Part shown: positions 43,087 through 51,042 of the stretch, piece after piece
Position numbering within the stretch: position 1 is the first letter of the stretch
How the letters are laid out: every line of letters starts with the position of its first letter
NCBI RefSeq assembly: GCF_032586175.1
Contig: NZ_JAWHTE010000022.1
Location: forward strand, 16,032-80,031
DNA: 64,000 nucleotides
Origin: Ovoidimarina sediminis
GTDB taxonomy: Bacteria; Pseudomonadota; Alphaproteobacteria; Rhodobacterales; Rhodobacteraceae
Direction: 5' to 3'
Notes under the pieces: generated by a model
Databases searched by the model: none
What the model was told of the DNA's origin: nothing
The model's input: only the letters and a program-made list of their open reading frames with translations
Made by a program: the position numbers and the translations under genes

Positions 43087-44115
43087 ATGGCCACGCGCAA
43101 ATCCACCGCAAAATCCACCGCCAAACCGAACGTGTCGAAGGAAGAGCTTCTGGAATACTACCGGGAGATGCTTCTGATCCGCCGGTTCGAGGAAAAAGCC
43201 GGCCAGCTTTACGGCATGGGCCTGATCGGCGGGTTCTGTCACCTCTATATCGGCCAGGAGGCCGTCGTCGTCGGGCTCGAGGCCGCGGCGGACGAAGGCG
43301 ACAAGCGCGTCACCTCCTACCGCGACCACGGCCACATGCTGGCCTGCGGGATGGATCCGAAGGGCGTGATGGCCGAGCTTACCGGCCGCGAGGGCGGCTA
43401 TTCGAAGGGCAAGGGCGGCTCGATGCACATGTTCAGCCGCGAGAAGCATTTCTACGGCGGCCACGGCATCGTGGGCGCTCAGGTGCCGATCGGGGCGGGC
43501 CTTGCCTTCGCCGACAAGTACCTCGGAAACGACCGGGTCACGTTCACCTACTTCGGCGATGGCGCCGCAAACCAGGGCCAGGTTTACGAGACCTACAACA
43601 TGGCCGAGCTTTGGGACCTGCCGGTGATCTTCGTGATCGAGAACAACCAGTATGCCATGGGCACGAGCGTGAAGCGCTCCACCAAGTCGCCGAGCCTCTG
43701 GGAGCGTGGCGCCGCGTACGGCATCCCGGGCGAGGCCGTGGACGGGATGGACGTGCTGGCCGTCAAGGCCGCCGGCGAGAAGGCCGTCGCACACTGCCGC
43801 GCCGGCAAGGGCCCCTATATCCTCGAGGTGAACACCTATCGCTACCGCGGCCATTCCATGTCGGACCCGGCGAAATACCGGACCCGCGAGGAAGTGCAGG
43901 AGATGCGCGAGAAGCGCGACGCGATCGAACACGTGCGCACCATGCTGCTCGACGGCAAGCACGCGACGGAAGATGACCTCAAGGCCATCGACAAGGAGAT
44001 CAAGGATATCGTGAACGAAGCGGCGGAATTCTCGAAGGAAAGCCCCGAGCCCGCGGTCGGGGAGCTTTGGACCGACATCTATGCCGAAGAGCTGCCGCAA
44101 GGGGAGGCTGTGTGA
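43087..44115 (+). CDS. pdhA: Pyruvate dehydrogenase E1 alpha subunit
   Basis: 342 residues. With PdhB it forms the E1 component that decarboxylates pyruvate using thiamine diphosphate. The TPP motif runs from GDGAANQGQVYETYNMAELW to FVIENNQYAMGTS; the phosphorylation-loop-like YRYRGHSMSDPAKYRTREEV is present. The N-terminus is a basic, lysine- and threonine-rich tail (RKSTAKSTAKPNVSK). pdhB starts immediately after its stop. Confidence 0.97.
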   Translation: MATRKSTAKSTAKPNVSKEELLEYYREMLLIRRFEEKAGQLYGMGLIGGFCHLYIGQEAVVVGLEAAADEGDKRVTSYRDHGHMLACGMDPKGVMAELTGREGGYSKGKGGSMHMFSREKHFYGGHGIVGAQVPIGAGLAFADKYLGNDRVTFTYFGDGAANQGQVYETYNMAELWDLPVIFVIENNQYAMGTSVKRSTKSPSLWERGAAYGIPGEAVDGMDVLAVKAAGEKAVAHCRAGKGPYILEVNTYRYRGHSMSDPAKYRTREEVQEMREKRDAIEHVRTMLLDGKHATEDDLKAIDKEIKDIVNEAAEFSKESPEPAVGELWTDIYAEELPQGEAV

Positions 44116-45492
44116 ATGGCGACCGAAGTACTGATGCCCGCCCTCAGCCCCACCATGGAAGAGGGCACGCTGGCCAAATGGCTTGTAAAGGAAGGCGACA
44201 CGGTTTCGTCCGGCGATATCCTGGCCGAGATCGAAACCGACAAGGCGACGATGGAATTCGAGGCGGTCGATGAAGGGATCGTCGGCAAGATCCTCGTCAG
44301 CGAGGGCACCGAGGGCGTGAAGGTGAACACGCCAATCGCGGTGCTTGTCGAAGAGGGCGAGGATGCCGACGCGGCGGTGCCGTCGTCGGCTGGCGGCGCG
44401 GCAGCACCCGCGGCAGACGAAGCCCCGGCGGAGGCGCCCGCACCCGCTCAGGCGAAATCGCCGGTCGAGAGTGTCGAGGTGGCCGAACCCGAGATCCCCG
44501 AAGGCACCGAGATGGTATCGACCACGGTGCGCGAGGCCCTGCGCGACGCAATGGCCGAAGAGATGCGCCGCGACGAGGCTGTGTTCCTGATGGGCGAGGA
44601 GGTGGCCGAGTATCAGGGTGCCTACAAGATCAGCCAGGGCCTTCTTGAGGAATTCAGCGCGCGGCGTGTGATCGACACGCCGATCACCGAGCATGGCTTT
44701 GCCGGAATTGGCGTCGGTGCGGCCTTCGGCGGGCTGAGGCCCATCGTCGAGTTCATGACATTCAACTTCGCCATGCAGGCGGTCGACCACATCATCAACT
44801 CCGCCGCCAAGACGCTTTACATGTCGGGCGGCCAGATGGGATGCCCGATCGTGTTCCGCGGCCCGAACGGTGCGGCGGCCCGCGTGGCGGCCCAACACAG
44901 CCAGGATTACGCGGCGTGGTATTCCCACATTCCGGGCCTGAAGGTTGTGCAGCCCTATTCGGCCTCGGACGCCAAGGGCCTTCTGAAAACGGCGATCCGC
45001 GACCCGAACCCGGTGATCTTCCTTGAAAACGAGATCCTTTACGGCCGGTCCTTCGAGGTGCCGAAGCTGGACGATTACACTGTGCCCTTCGGCAAGGCCC
45101 GGATCTGGCGCGAGGGCACGGACGTGACCATCGTGAGCTTCGGGATCGGGATGACCTATGCGCTCGAAGCCGCCGACAAACTTGCGGAGGAAGGGATCAG
45201 CGCCGAGGTGATCGACCTGCGGACGCTGCGGCCCATGGATACGGCCACGGTGATCAAGTCGGTGCAGAAGACGAACCGCTGCGTGACGGTCGAAGAAGGC
45301 TTTCCGGTCTGTTCGATCGGGAACCATATCTCGGCCGTGCTGATGCAGGAGGCGTTCGACTGGCTTGACGCGCCGGTGATCAACTGCACCGGCAAGGACG
45401 TGCCGATGCCCTATGCGGCGAACCTTGAAAAGCTGGCGCTGGTGACGACGGCGGAAGTTGTCGAGGCCTGCAAAGCCGTGACCTACAGGTAA
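44116..45492 (+). CDS. pdhB: Pyruvate dehydrogenase E1 beta subunit with N-terminal lipoyl domain
   Basis: 458 residues. Unlike E. coli, this alphaproteobacterial form carries a lipoyl domain (about residues 1-80, lipoyl lysine in IETDKATMEFEAV) and a Pro/Ala linker, then the E1 beta core: LMGEEVAEYQGAYKISQGLL, TPITEHGFAGIGVGAAFGGL, IVFRGPNGAAARVAAQHSQD and the C-terminal VTVEEGFPVCSIGNHIS. The extra lipoyl domain is an additional acetyl carrier in the complex. It is nearly identical to the domain in pdhC. Confidence 0.97.
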   Translation: MATEVLMPALSPTMEEGTLAKWLVKEGDTVSSGDILAEIETDKATMEFEAVDEGIVGKILVSEGTEGVKVNTPIAVLVEEGEDADAAVPSSAGGAAAPAADEAPAEAPAPAQAKSPVESVEVAEPEIPEGTEMVSTTVREALRDAMAEEMRRDEAVFLMGEEVAEYQGAYKISQGLLEEFSARRVIDTPITEHGFAGIGVGAAFGGLRPIVEFMTFNFAMQAVDHIINSAAKTLYMSGGQMGCPIVFRGPNGAAARVAAQHSQDYAAWYSHIPGLKVVQPYSASDAKGLLKTAIRDPNPVIFLENEILYGRSFEVPKLDDYTVPFGKARIWREGTDVTIVSFGIGMTYALEAADKLAEEGISAEVIDLRTLRPMDTATVIKSVQKTNRCVTVEEGFPVCSIGNHISAVLMQEAFDWLDAPVINCTGKDVPMPYAANLEKLALVTTAEVVEACKAVTYR

Positions 45493-45501
45493 CCGCCCGC
45501 G

Positions 45502-45762
45502 ATGGAGATCAAGGGCCGCGATCCTGCAACCGAATGCTACCGGGTTGTCGTCGACGTTGACGGCACACCTGTGGCGGCACTGGTGCCAGAGCGCCTTGCC
45601 GCCGAACGGCTGACGCTGGGATCGCGACCCTCGCACGAGGCGGCCTATACGTGGATCGCCGCAAACAAGGACCAGATCGAACGCACCATCACACGCATGG
45701 CGCAGGGCCCGGCACGGATCAGGGCCCCTTTCGACCAGATCATGCTCGTTGAGGAACACTGA
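45502..45762 (+). CDS. DUF5076-like small protein within the PDH operon
   Basis: 86 residues (MEIKGRDPATECYRVVVDVD at the start and RAPFDQIMLVEEH at the end), between pdhB and pdhC. The central EAAYTWIAANKDQIERTITR looks like one long helix. I recall similar small proteins at this spot in related genomes, annotated DUF5076, but the function is unknown. The tight spacing, nine bases after pdhB and one before pdhC, suggests a role linked to the complex or coupling of translation. Confidence 0.8.
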   Translation: MEIKGRDPATECYRVVVDVDGTPVAALVPERLAAERLTLGSRPSHEAAYTWIAANKDQIERTITRMAQGPARIRAPFDQIMLVEEH

Positions 45763-45763
45763 C

Positions 45764-47098
45764 ATGCCGACCGAAGTATTGATGCCCGCCCTGTCGCCCA
45801 CGATGGAGGAAGGGACGCTGGCAAAGTGGCTTGTGAAGGAGGGCGACACGGTCTCGTCCGGGGATCTTCTGGCCGAAATCGAGACCGATAAGGCCACGAT
45901 GGAATTCGAGGCCGTCGACGAAGGCACGGTGGGCAAGATCCTCGTGGCCGAGGGGACCGAGGGCGTGAAGGTGAACACGCCCATCGCGGTTCTGCTCGAC
46001 GATGGTGAAAGCGCTGACGATATCGGCGAAGCCTCTCCGGCTCAGAAGGCCGAGGCATCGAGCGATGCGGCCCCGGCGGAGGCGTCGGAACAGACCGCTC
46101 CGGCGGGCGGCTATGGCCGTGGCGACACCGATGCGACGCCGGCGCCGGCCGCGGGCACCGACGACAAGGGCGATCGTATCTTCGCTTCGCCGCTTGCGCG
46201 GCGTATCGCGAAGGACAAGGGCCTTGACCTCGCCCAGATCAAGGGATCGGGGCCCAAGGGCCGGATCGTGAAAGCGGATGTCGAGAAGGCCGAACCGGGC
46301 AAGGCCGCCGCGCCAGCCGCCAGCGCCTCCGCCGCCCCTGCCCCCAGCCCTGCCGCCGCGCCGGCGGGCCCCGCCGCGGATGCCGTCATGGCGATGTTCG
46401 GAGACCGGGAGTTCGAAGAGGTCAAGCTGGACGGGATGCGCAAGACGATCGCCGCGCGGCTTGGCGAGGCCAAGCAGACGATCCCGCATTTCTACCTGCG
46501 GCGCGACATCCAGCTTGATGCGCTTCTGAAGTTCCGGGGAGAACTGAACAAGCAGCTTGAATCCCGTGGTGTGAAGCTTTCGGTCAACGATTTCATAATC
46601 AAGGCCTGCGCCATCGCGCTGCAGCAGGTCCCGGATGCCAATGCTGTCTGGGCGGGAGACAGGATCCTGAAGCTGAAACCGTCGGATGTGGCCGTGGCAG
46701 TGGCCATCGAAGGTGGGCTGTTCACGCCCGTTCTGAAGGACGCGCATACGAAATCGCTCTCGGCGCTTTCTGCGGAGATGAAGGATCTGGCTGCGCGCGC
46801 CCGCGACCGCAAGCTTGCGCCACACGAATACCAAGGTGGCAGCTTCGCGATCTCGAACCTGGGCATGTTCGGCATCGACAACTTCGATGCGGTCATCAAC
46901 CCGCCGCATGGCTCGATCCTTGCGGTCGGTGCAGGTGTGAAGAAGCCGGTTGTGGGCGCGGATGGCGAATTGGCCGTGGCAACGGTGATGAGCGTGACGC
47001 TGTCGGTCGATCACCGGGTGATCGACGGTGCGCTTGGCGCTCAGTTCCTGGACGCGATCAAGACCGGCCTGGAAAACCCGGTGGCGATGCTGGCCTGA
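45764..47098 (+). CDS. pdhC: Dihydrolipoamide acetyltransferase (PDH E2)
   Basis: 444 residues, core of the PDH complex, moving the acetyl group to CoA. Domains: lipoyl (1-80, ETDKATMEFEAVDEG), acidic/Ala-Pro linker, peripheral subunit-binding domain (about 145-180, FASPLARRIAKDKGLDLAQI), a second Ala-Pro linker, and the catalytic domain ending with the active-site VDHRVIDGALGAQFLDAIKT. The ATG at 45764 was chosen since it gives MPTEVLMPALSPTMEEG. No E3 gene is in the window. Confidence 0.97.
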   Translation: MPTEVLMPALSPTMEEGTLAKWLVKEGDTVSSGDLLAEIETDKATMEFEAVDEGTVGKILVAEGTEGVKVNTPIAVLLDDGESADDIGEASPAQKAEASSDAAPAEASEQTAPAGGYGRGDTDATPAPAAGTDDKGDRIFASPLARRIAKDKGLDLAQIKGSGPKGRIVKADVEKAEPGKAAAPAASASAAPAPSPAAAPAGPAADAVMAMFGDREFEEVKLDGMRKTIAARLGEAKQTIPHFYLRRDIQLDALLKFRGELNKQLESRGVKLSVNDFIIKACAIALQQVPDANAVWAGDRILKLKPSDVAVAVAIEGGLFTPVLKDAHTKSLSALSAEMKDLAARARDRKLAPHEYQGGSFAISNLGMFGIDNFDAVINPPHGSILAVGAGVKKPVVGADGELAVATVMSVTLSVDHRVIDGALGAQFLDAIKTGLENPVAMLA

Positions 47099-47113
47099 CG
47101 TCGCGGCGCGGGC

Positions 47114-47875
47114 CTAGCCCCGCGCCCAGACCATCCCGTCAAGGCGCGGGTCCTCGACGGCGTCGCGGGCGAAATCGTGGCGTCGCGGCGTGCTGTCTGA
47201 AATTGCAAAGGCCCCGAAGGCCCCGAGCCGAATGCGCCAGGTCTGGCGGCTGACCGGCGCGGGGCGCGAGAAGGCGCGGCAGGTCAGGACGGCGAGGTTG
47301 GCCCCGCCCCCGGGATCACGCACCGAGGTGTAGCGGATGAGCCCTGCCCCGGCCTCACGTGCCGAATCCGCAAGCGCCTGACAGGCGTCGTATCGAACAG
47401 GATCTGTCCAGGTCGCGGCATCCTCCGACAGAGGGGGGCGCGTGAGGTCGACCGCCTCGCCCTCTACCTCCGCAGCGAGCGCGGTGTACTCGGATGGTGC
47501 AACCGGCCAAGGCACATCGGGCGCCTCGGCGTAGAAGAGAAACCGGTAGAATACCATTTCGGCGAGTGCAGTGGCGACGCGTTCAGCCCCGTACCAGACC
47601 CCCGGTGTAAGGCCCGCCCGGCGAAAGCGCGAGCCGTACGGATAGCTTCCATAACGGAAGGGCGTGGCGAGAAGGTAGTGGAGCCCAGCGCATTCCGGCG
47701 GCACGGACGGTTTCGTCGCTTCCAGAATATCCTCGAGTACCGTTTGCTCGGCCGCACCATCGACGAGTTTCATCGTCGATATCGTGTGCTGCACCTCGAC
47801 CAGCCGCCAGGCGCGACCCCGAACGGCCGCGCATTCAGAGCGGAGCGCGGCGGGCGTCCAGATAGGCGACGACAT
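47114..47875 (-). CDS. RES domain toxin (NAD-targeting)
   Basis: 253 residues with the RES fold: RAWRLVEVQHTISTMKL and GSRFRRAGLTPGVWYGAERV (conserved R), ALAEMVFYRFLFY (conserved E) and the late LIRYTSVRDPGG (conserved S). RES toxins of Xre-RES pairs degrade NAD+ and arrest growth. Its gene begins inside the 3' end of the Xre-type antitoxin gene (41-base overlap), the canonical antitoxin-first order. It is convergent with pdhC (15-base gap). Confidence 0.93.
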   Translation of the reverse strand: MSSPIWTPAALRSECAAVRGRAWRLVEVQHTISTMKLVDGAAEQTVLEDILEATKPSVPPECAGLHYLLATPFRYGSYPYGSRFRRAGLTPGVWYGAERVATALAEMVFYRFLFYAEAPDVPWPVAPSEYTALAAEVEGEAVDLTRPPLSEDAATWTDPVRYDACQALADSAREAGAGLIRYTSVRDPGGGANLAVLTCRAFSRPAPVSRQTWRIRLGAFGAFAISDSTPRRHDFARDAVEDPRLDGMVWARG

Positions 47876-48215
47876 CGGTCAACCCTGCGATCGTTGCGAT
47901 CTTGTCCACCGGCTTGCCGCCGAGGGCGGTGTTTTCCGCCCGGATCCAGGCCCGCGCGGTTGCCGCATCACCGGTGATGGCATCGAGAGATCGGAAAAGG
48001 CGCACGAAAAGTGCCGCGAGTTCAAAGGATTTTGATGCCTCGTCAAGGCAGTAGCCCCCGGATTTCATGCGGGAGACGGTGGGTTCCGAAAGCCCGAGCA
48101 CCCCCGCAAGCTCCCGTGCGGTCAGCCCCAAAAGCGCAGCGGCCCGGAGCGCCGCGCGGGTCAGAACGGCGCCGGGATCGGGCCTGTCATCGAGAGCCCT
48201 GGAAGGCAAGACCAT
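47835..48215 (-). CDS. Xre/MbcA/ParS-type antitoxin
   Basis: 126 residues. An N-terminal helix-turn-helix (AALLGLTARELAGVLGLSEPTVSRMKSG would fall in residues 24-52) is followed by a ParS/MbcA toxin-binding domain (ELAALFVRLFRSLDAITGD, ARAWIRAENTALGGKPVDKI, DVVAYLDARRAPL). It neutralises the RES toxin and probably represses its own promoter. The ATG has AAGGA seven bases upstream; a promoter and overlapping palindrome lie just before. Confidence 0.93.
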   Translation of the reverse strand: MVLPSRALDDRPDPGAVLTRAALRAAALLGLTARELAGVLGLSEPTVSRMKSGGYCLDEASKSFELAALFVRLFRSLDAITGDAATARAWIRAENTALGGKPVDKIATIAGLTDVVAYLDARRAPL

Positions 48216-48219
48216 CGCA

Positions 48220-48243
48220 CTATCCTTTCACTGGAAAAGATAG
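48220..48243. promoter_or_regulatory. Likely autoregulatory operator of the toxin-antitoxin pair
   Basis: Inverted repeat of ten-base arms with one mismatch: CTATCCTTTC-ACTG-GAAAAGATAG. It covers the -10 box of the antitoxin promoter and the probable transcription start, the expected place for repression by the Xre protein. Confidence 0.6.
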
Positions 48244-48265
48244 GAGACATTTCTTTCCAAGGCAA
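48237..48265 (-). promoter_or_regulatory. Promoter of the toxin-antitoxin operon
   Basis: On the minus strand TTGCCT (48260-48265) and TATCTT (48237-48242) are 17 bases apart, 22 bases upstream of the antitoxin ATG. Confidence 0.6.
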
Positions 48266-48285
48266 GTTCATGAGGTGCGCGTGCT

Positions 48286-48330
48286 CTTCATTTTGGCGAG
48301 AATACATGCGGGGGGGCAGCAGCCCCCCCC
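48286..48330 (+). repeat. Dispersed intergenic palindromic element, copy 4
   Basis: CTTCATTTTGGCGAGAATA, then CATGCGGGG with a hairpin GGGGGGGC-AGCA-GCCCCCCC (48310-48329). It lies between the toxin-antitoxin operon and the end of cysK, and here it points opposite to both flanking genes, so terminator function in the forward sense does not fit this copy. Confidence 0.7.
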
Positions 48331-48351
48331 TGCCTCGGATGCGTGTAGCGC

Positions 48352-49425
48352 CTACTCCGCCGCCATCTGCGCGGAGGGCGTCGAGCGCGAAATCTCCAAT
48401 TCCTCGTCGGACATATCCTCCGGGATGTCCTCAAAGAGCGGTGTGGACATGTAGCGCTCGCCGGTGTCGGGCAGCATGACGAGCATGGTCGAGCCCGCGG
48501 GCGCGGTTTCGGCCACCTTCATCGCCACGGCAAAGGTCGACCCGCCGGAAATCCCGGTGAATATCCCCTCTTCGGCGGCAAGCCGTTTCGACCAGGCGAT
48601 GCCCTCGGGCCCCGGGATCGGAAGCATCTCGTCGAAGTAGTTGTTGTCGATCGCTTCCTGCAGGACGAACGGAATGAAATCCGGCGTCCAGCCCTGGATC
48701 GGATGCGGTTCCCAATCCGGGTGGCTGCCGGACGGCTCGATTCCGTCGCGCGGCTGGGGCTTGCCGGAGCTTACGATCGCGGCATTTGCCGGTTCCGTAC
48801 AGATGATCTTGAGATCCGGCATCTCTTTTCGGAGCAGTCGGGAGGCACCCGCGAGGGTTCCGCCAGTGCCATAGCCCGTCACCCAGTAATCGAGTTTCTG
48901 TCCCGCGAAATCACCGACGATCTCGCGCGCCGTCGTGGCCTCGTGAATATCGGCATTGTCCTTCGTTTCGAACTGGCGGGCGAGAAACCAGCCGTTCTTT
49001 TCGGCAAGTTCCTTGGCCTTGGTATACATGCCGAAGCCCTTTTGCGCGCGGGGCGTCAGCACAACCTTCGCACCAAGAAAGCGCATGAGGCGCCGCCGCT
49101 CGATCGAAAAACTGTCGGCCATCGTCACGACGAGCGGATACCCCTTGGCGGCACAGACCATGGCGAGGCCGATCCCGGTATTACCGCTTGTGGCCTCGAC
49201 AACGGTCTGGCCCGGTTTCAAGCGACCGTCGCGTTCCGCTGCCTCGATGATGTTGAGCGCAAGGCGATCCTTCACGGACGCTGCCGGGTTAAAGGCCTCG
49301 GCCTTCACGTAGACCGTGACGTGATCGGGCGCGATGCGGTTGATCCGGATGCAAGGTGTGTCGCCCACCGTATCCAGGACGGAGTCAAAAAGCCGGCCAC
49401 GTCCCGATGTCTGTCGAATGCTCAT
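48352..49425 (-). CDS. cysK: Cysteine synthase A (O-acetylserine sulfhydrylase)
   Basis: 357 residues, PLP enzyme making cysteine from O-acetylserine and sulfide. The PLP lysine lies in AASVKDRLALNIIE, the substrate loop is VVEATSGNTGIGLAMV, the phosphate-binding loop is VTGYGTGGTLAGASR and the late GISGGSTFAVAMKV is conserved. Its C-terminus (SRSTPSAQMAAE) is slightly longer than in E. coli CysK. cysE, which makes its substrate, lies upstream on the same strand with a 102-base gap. Confidence 0.95.
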   Translation of the reverse strand: MSIRQTSGRGRLFDSVLDTVGDTPCIRINRIAPDHVTVYVKAEAFNPAASVKDRLALNIIEAAERDGRLKPGQTVVEATSGNTGIGLAMVCAAKGYPLVVTMADSFSIERRRLMRFLGAKVVLTPRAQKGFGMYTKAKELAEKNGWFLARQFETKDNADIHEATTAREIVGDFAGQKLDYWVTGYGTGGTLAGASRLLRKEMPDLKIICTEPANAAIVSSGKPQPRDGIEPSGSHPDWEPHPIQGWTPDFIPFVLQEAIDNNYFDEMLPIPGPEGIAWSKRLAAEEGIFTGISGGSTFAVAMKVAETAPAGSTMLVMLPDTGERYMSTPLFEDIPEDMSDEELEISRSTPSAQMAAE

Positions 49426-49527
49426 AGTTGGTGTCCCTCTGTTTATGTGGGCAGCATAGCACGCGCGGGCGCGCCCCGCGATGCCGCGAGGGTTTCAAGG
49501 GCAATGTAAATGTAGTTTTTTGCGTAC

Positions 49528-50340
49528 TCAGCCGCAGCTTTTCTTGATCAGCTGATCCATCGTACGCGACGGCTGGGCGCAGCCCGCCTCGCCCACGATC
49601 TTGGCGGGAACCCCGGCGACGGTCATCTTGGGTGGCACTTCCTCGAGCACGACGGAGCCCGCCGCGATACGGGAGCAATCGCCCACTCTTATATTGCCGA
49701 GAACCTTTGCGCCCGCGCCGATCAGAACACCGTCGCCTATCTTCGGGTGACGGTCTTCCTCTTCCTTGCCGGTACCGCCAAGCGTCACCGAATGAAGCAT
49801 TGAGACGTTATCACCCACCACCGCCGTCTCGCCGATCACGATGGAATGGGCATGGTCGATCATGATCCCCTGACCGATCCGGGCGGCAGGGTGAATGTCG
49901 ATGCCGAACACCTCGGACGTGCGCATCTGGAGGAAGTAGGCCATGTCGACCCGGCCCTGATTCCACAGCCAGTGGGCAATTCGATAGGCGATCATCGCCT
50001 GGAAGCCCTTGAAGTAGAGAAGCGGCTGGATCATCCGGTGGCAAGCCGGGTCGCGATCGAACACCGCAACGATATCGGCGCGCGCCGCCTGGCCGATGGA
50101 GGGATCGGAGGACATTGCCTCGTCGGCGATTTCGCGCAGGATCTGCTCGGACATCTCACCCGAAGCGAGTTTCAGCGACATCCGGTAGCTCAGCGCCCGC
50201 TCGAGCGAGGGGTGGTGCAGGATCGAGGAATGAATCAGGCCGCCCAAGAGCGGTTCCTTGGCCACGGCCTCTTCGCCTTCTTCCCGGATACGCGTCCAGA
50301 TCGGGTCGAGTTCGCTCAGCTTGCGACGGGTTTGGGCCAT
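49528..50340 (-). CDS. cysE: Serine O-acetyltransferase
   Basis: 270 residues. N-terminal helical domain (LDPIWTRIREEGEEAVAKEP) and a left-handed beta-helix of hexapeptide repeats (IHPAARIGQGIMIDHAHSIV; VVGDNVSMLHSVTLGGTGK with the acetyl-CoA/serine site). It makes O-acetylserine for cysK directly downstream. The end DQLIKKSCG resembles the C-terminal peptide that normally inserts into CysK in the cysteine synthase complex, although the usual terminal isoleucine is absent here. Confidence 0.95.
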   Translation of the reverse strand: MAQTRRKLSELDPIWTRIREEGEEAVAKEPLLGGLIHSSILHHPSLERALSYRMSLKLASGEMSEQILREIADEAMSSDPSIGQAARADIVAVFDRDPACHRMIQPLLYFKGFQAMIAYRIAHWLWNQGRVDMAYFLQMRTSEVFGIDIHPAARIGQGIMIDHAHSIVIGETAVVGDNVSMLHSVTLGGTGKEEEDRHPKIGDGVLIGAGAKVLGNIRVGDCSRIAAGSVVLEEVPPKMTVAGVPAKIVGEAGCAQPSRTMDQLIKKSCG

Positions 50341-50419
50341 GGTAGTCTCCTTCGGTCAGGCCGCCTTCTACACCAGTTGGTGCCCGTTCGCCAATTTGTA
50401 ACCCAGCGAGCCGGAAAAA

Positions 50420-50761
50420 GTGATCGACGACGACATCATCGCCACGTATCGCGCGCGATTAGAGGCGCTTCTTGAAACACTCGAGGCCGAAGATGCCGCC
50501 GGGGCAGAGGATCAGGCGACCGTAACGCTGGATCAGCAATCGGTGGGGCGGCTGAGCCGGATGGACGCGATGCAGCGTCAGGCGATGGCGCAGGCGAACG
50601 CCCGGCGGCGCATGGCGCTTCGGCAGCGGATCATGGCAGCGCTTCTGCGTATGGACGAGGGGGAGTTCGGTTATTGCACCGATTGCGGGGACGAGATCGC
50701 GCCCGGGCGGCTGGATGCCGATCCGACGCATCCGATGTGCGTCTCCTGCGCGTCGGGATAG
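50420..50761 (+). CDS. DksA/TraR-type zinc-finger protein
   Basis: 113 residues from a GTG start. A helical N-terminal part is followed by RMDEGEFGYCTDCGDEIAPGR and HPMCVSCASG, giving a four-cysteine zinc finger (CTDC...CVSC) of the DksA/TraR family. It is shorter than DksA and lacks the DxxDxA coiled-coil tip pattern, so a direct polymerase secondary-channel role is uncertain. The last 91 bases overlap the convergent DUF7742 gene. Confidence 0.85.
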   Translation: MIDDDIIATYRARLEALLETLEAEDAAGAEDQATVTLDQQSVGRLSRMDAMQRQAMAQANARRRMALRQRIMAALLRMDEGEFGYCTDCGDEIAPGRLDADPTHPMCVSCASG

Positions 50762-51042
50762 GTTGTGCCGACACCTTCTATGACGTCGATGAGCGCGGCT
50801 CGGAAGGCCGGGTCGGCGAGCGACCGGCCGACGCGCTGTTTGCGGCGCCGGGCCGCCGTCATCAGACTTCCGTCACCCCAGATTGGATGGCACCGGCCGG
50901 TACCGCGGCGGTGACGATCTGCCGCCGCGGCCTCTGCCAGCATGCGGCGAAGGATCCAGCGGCGCCGCGCGGGCGCATGCCCCGCGATCGCCGCGGCCGC
51001 GTTCAGAGCATCGTCGATCAGAACCGCCTGCACCTTGATCAC
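50671..51042 (-). CDS. DUF7742-like protein, GTA-linked remnant
   Basis: 123 residues from a GTG that overlaps the DUF2793 stop by four bases. The block ILRRMLAEAAAADRHRRGTG followed by HPIWGDGSLMTAA matches a small family I recall downstream of GTA gene 15 in Rhodobacterales. The family pattern ends near ALIDVIEGV; the last 30 or so residues are extra and lie opposite the 3' end of the DksA-type gene, suggesting read-through after loss of an original stop or rearrangement. The function is unknown. Confidence 0.7.
   Translation of the reverse strand: MIKVQAVLIDDALNAAAAIAGHAPARRRWILRRMLAEAAAADRHRRGTGRCHPIWGDGSLMTAARRRKQRVGRSLADPAFRAALIDVIEGVGTTYPDAQETHIGCVGSASSRPGAISSPQSVQ

Noticed and set aside
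43054..45984. A 976-codon open frame on the minus strand opposite pdhA-pdhB
   Set aside because: It is antisense to two well-supported genes, rich in H, R and G as expected for the complement of GC-rich coding sequence, and shows no domain.
48286..48330. Copy 4 of the dispersed element as terminator of cysK
   Set aside because: Relative to cysK the hairpin precedes rather than follows the conserved core, and no T-tract follows; left as a repeat without assigned function.
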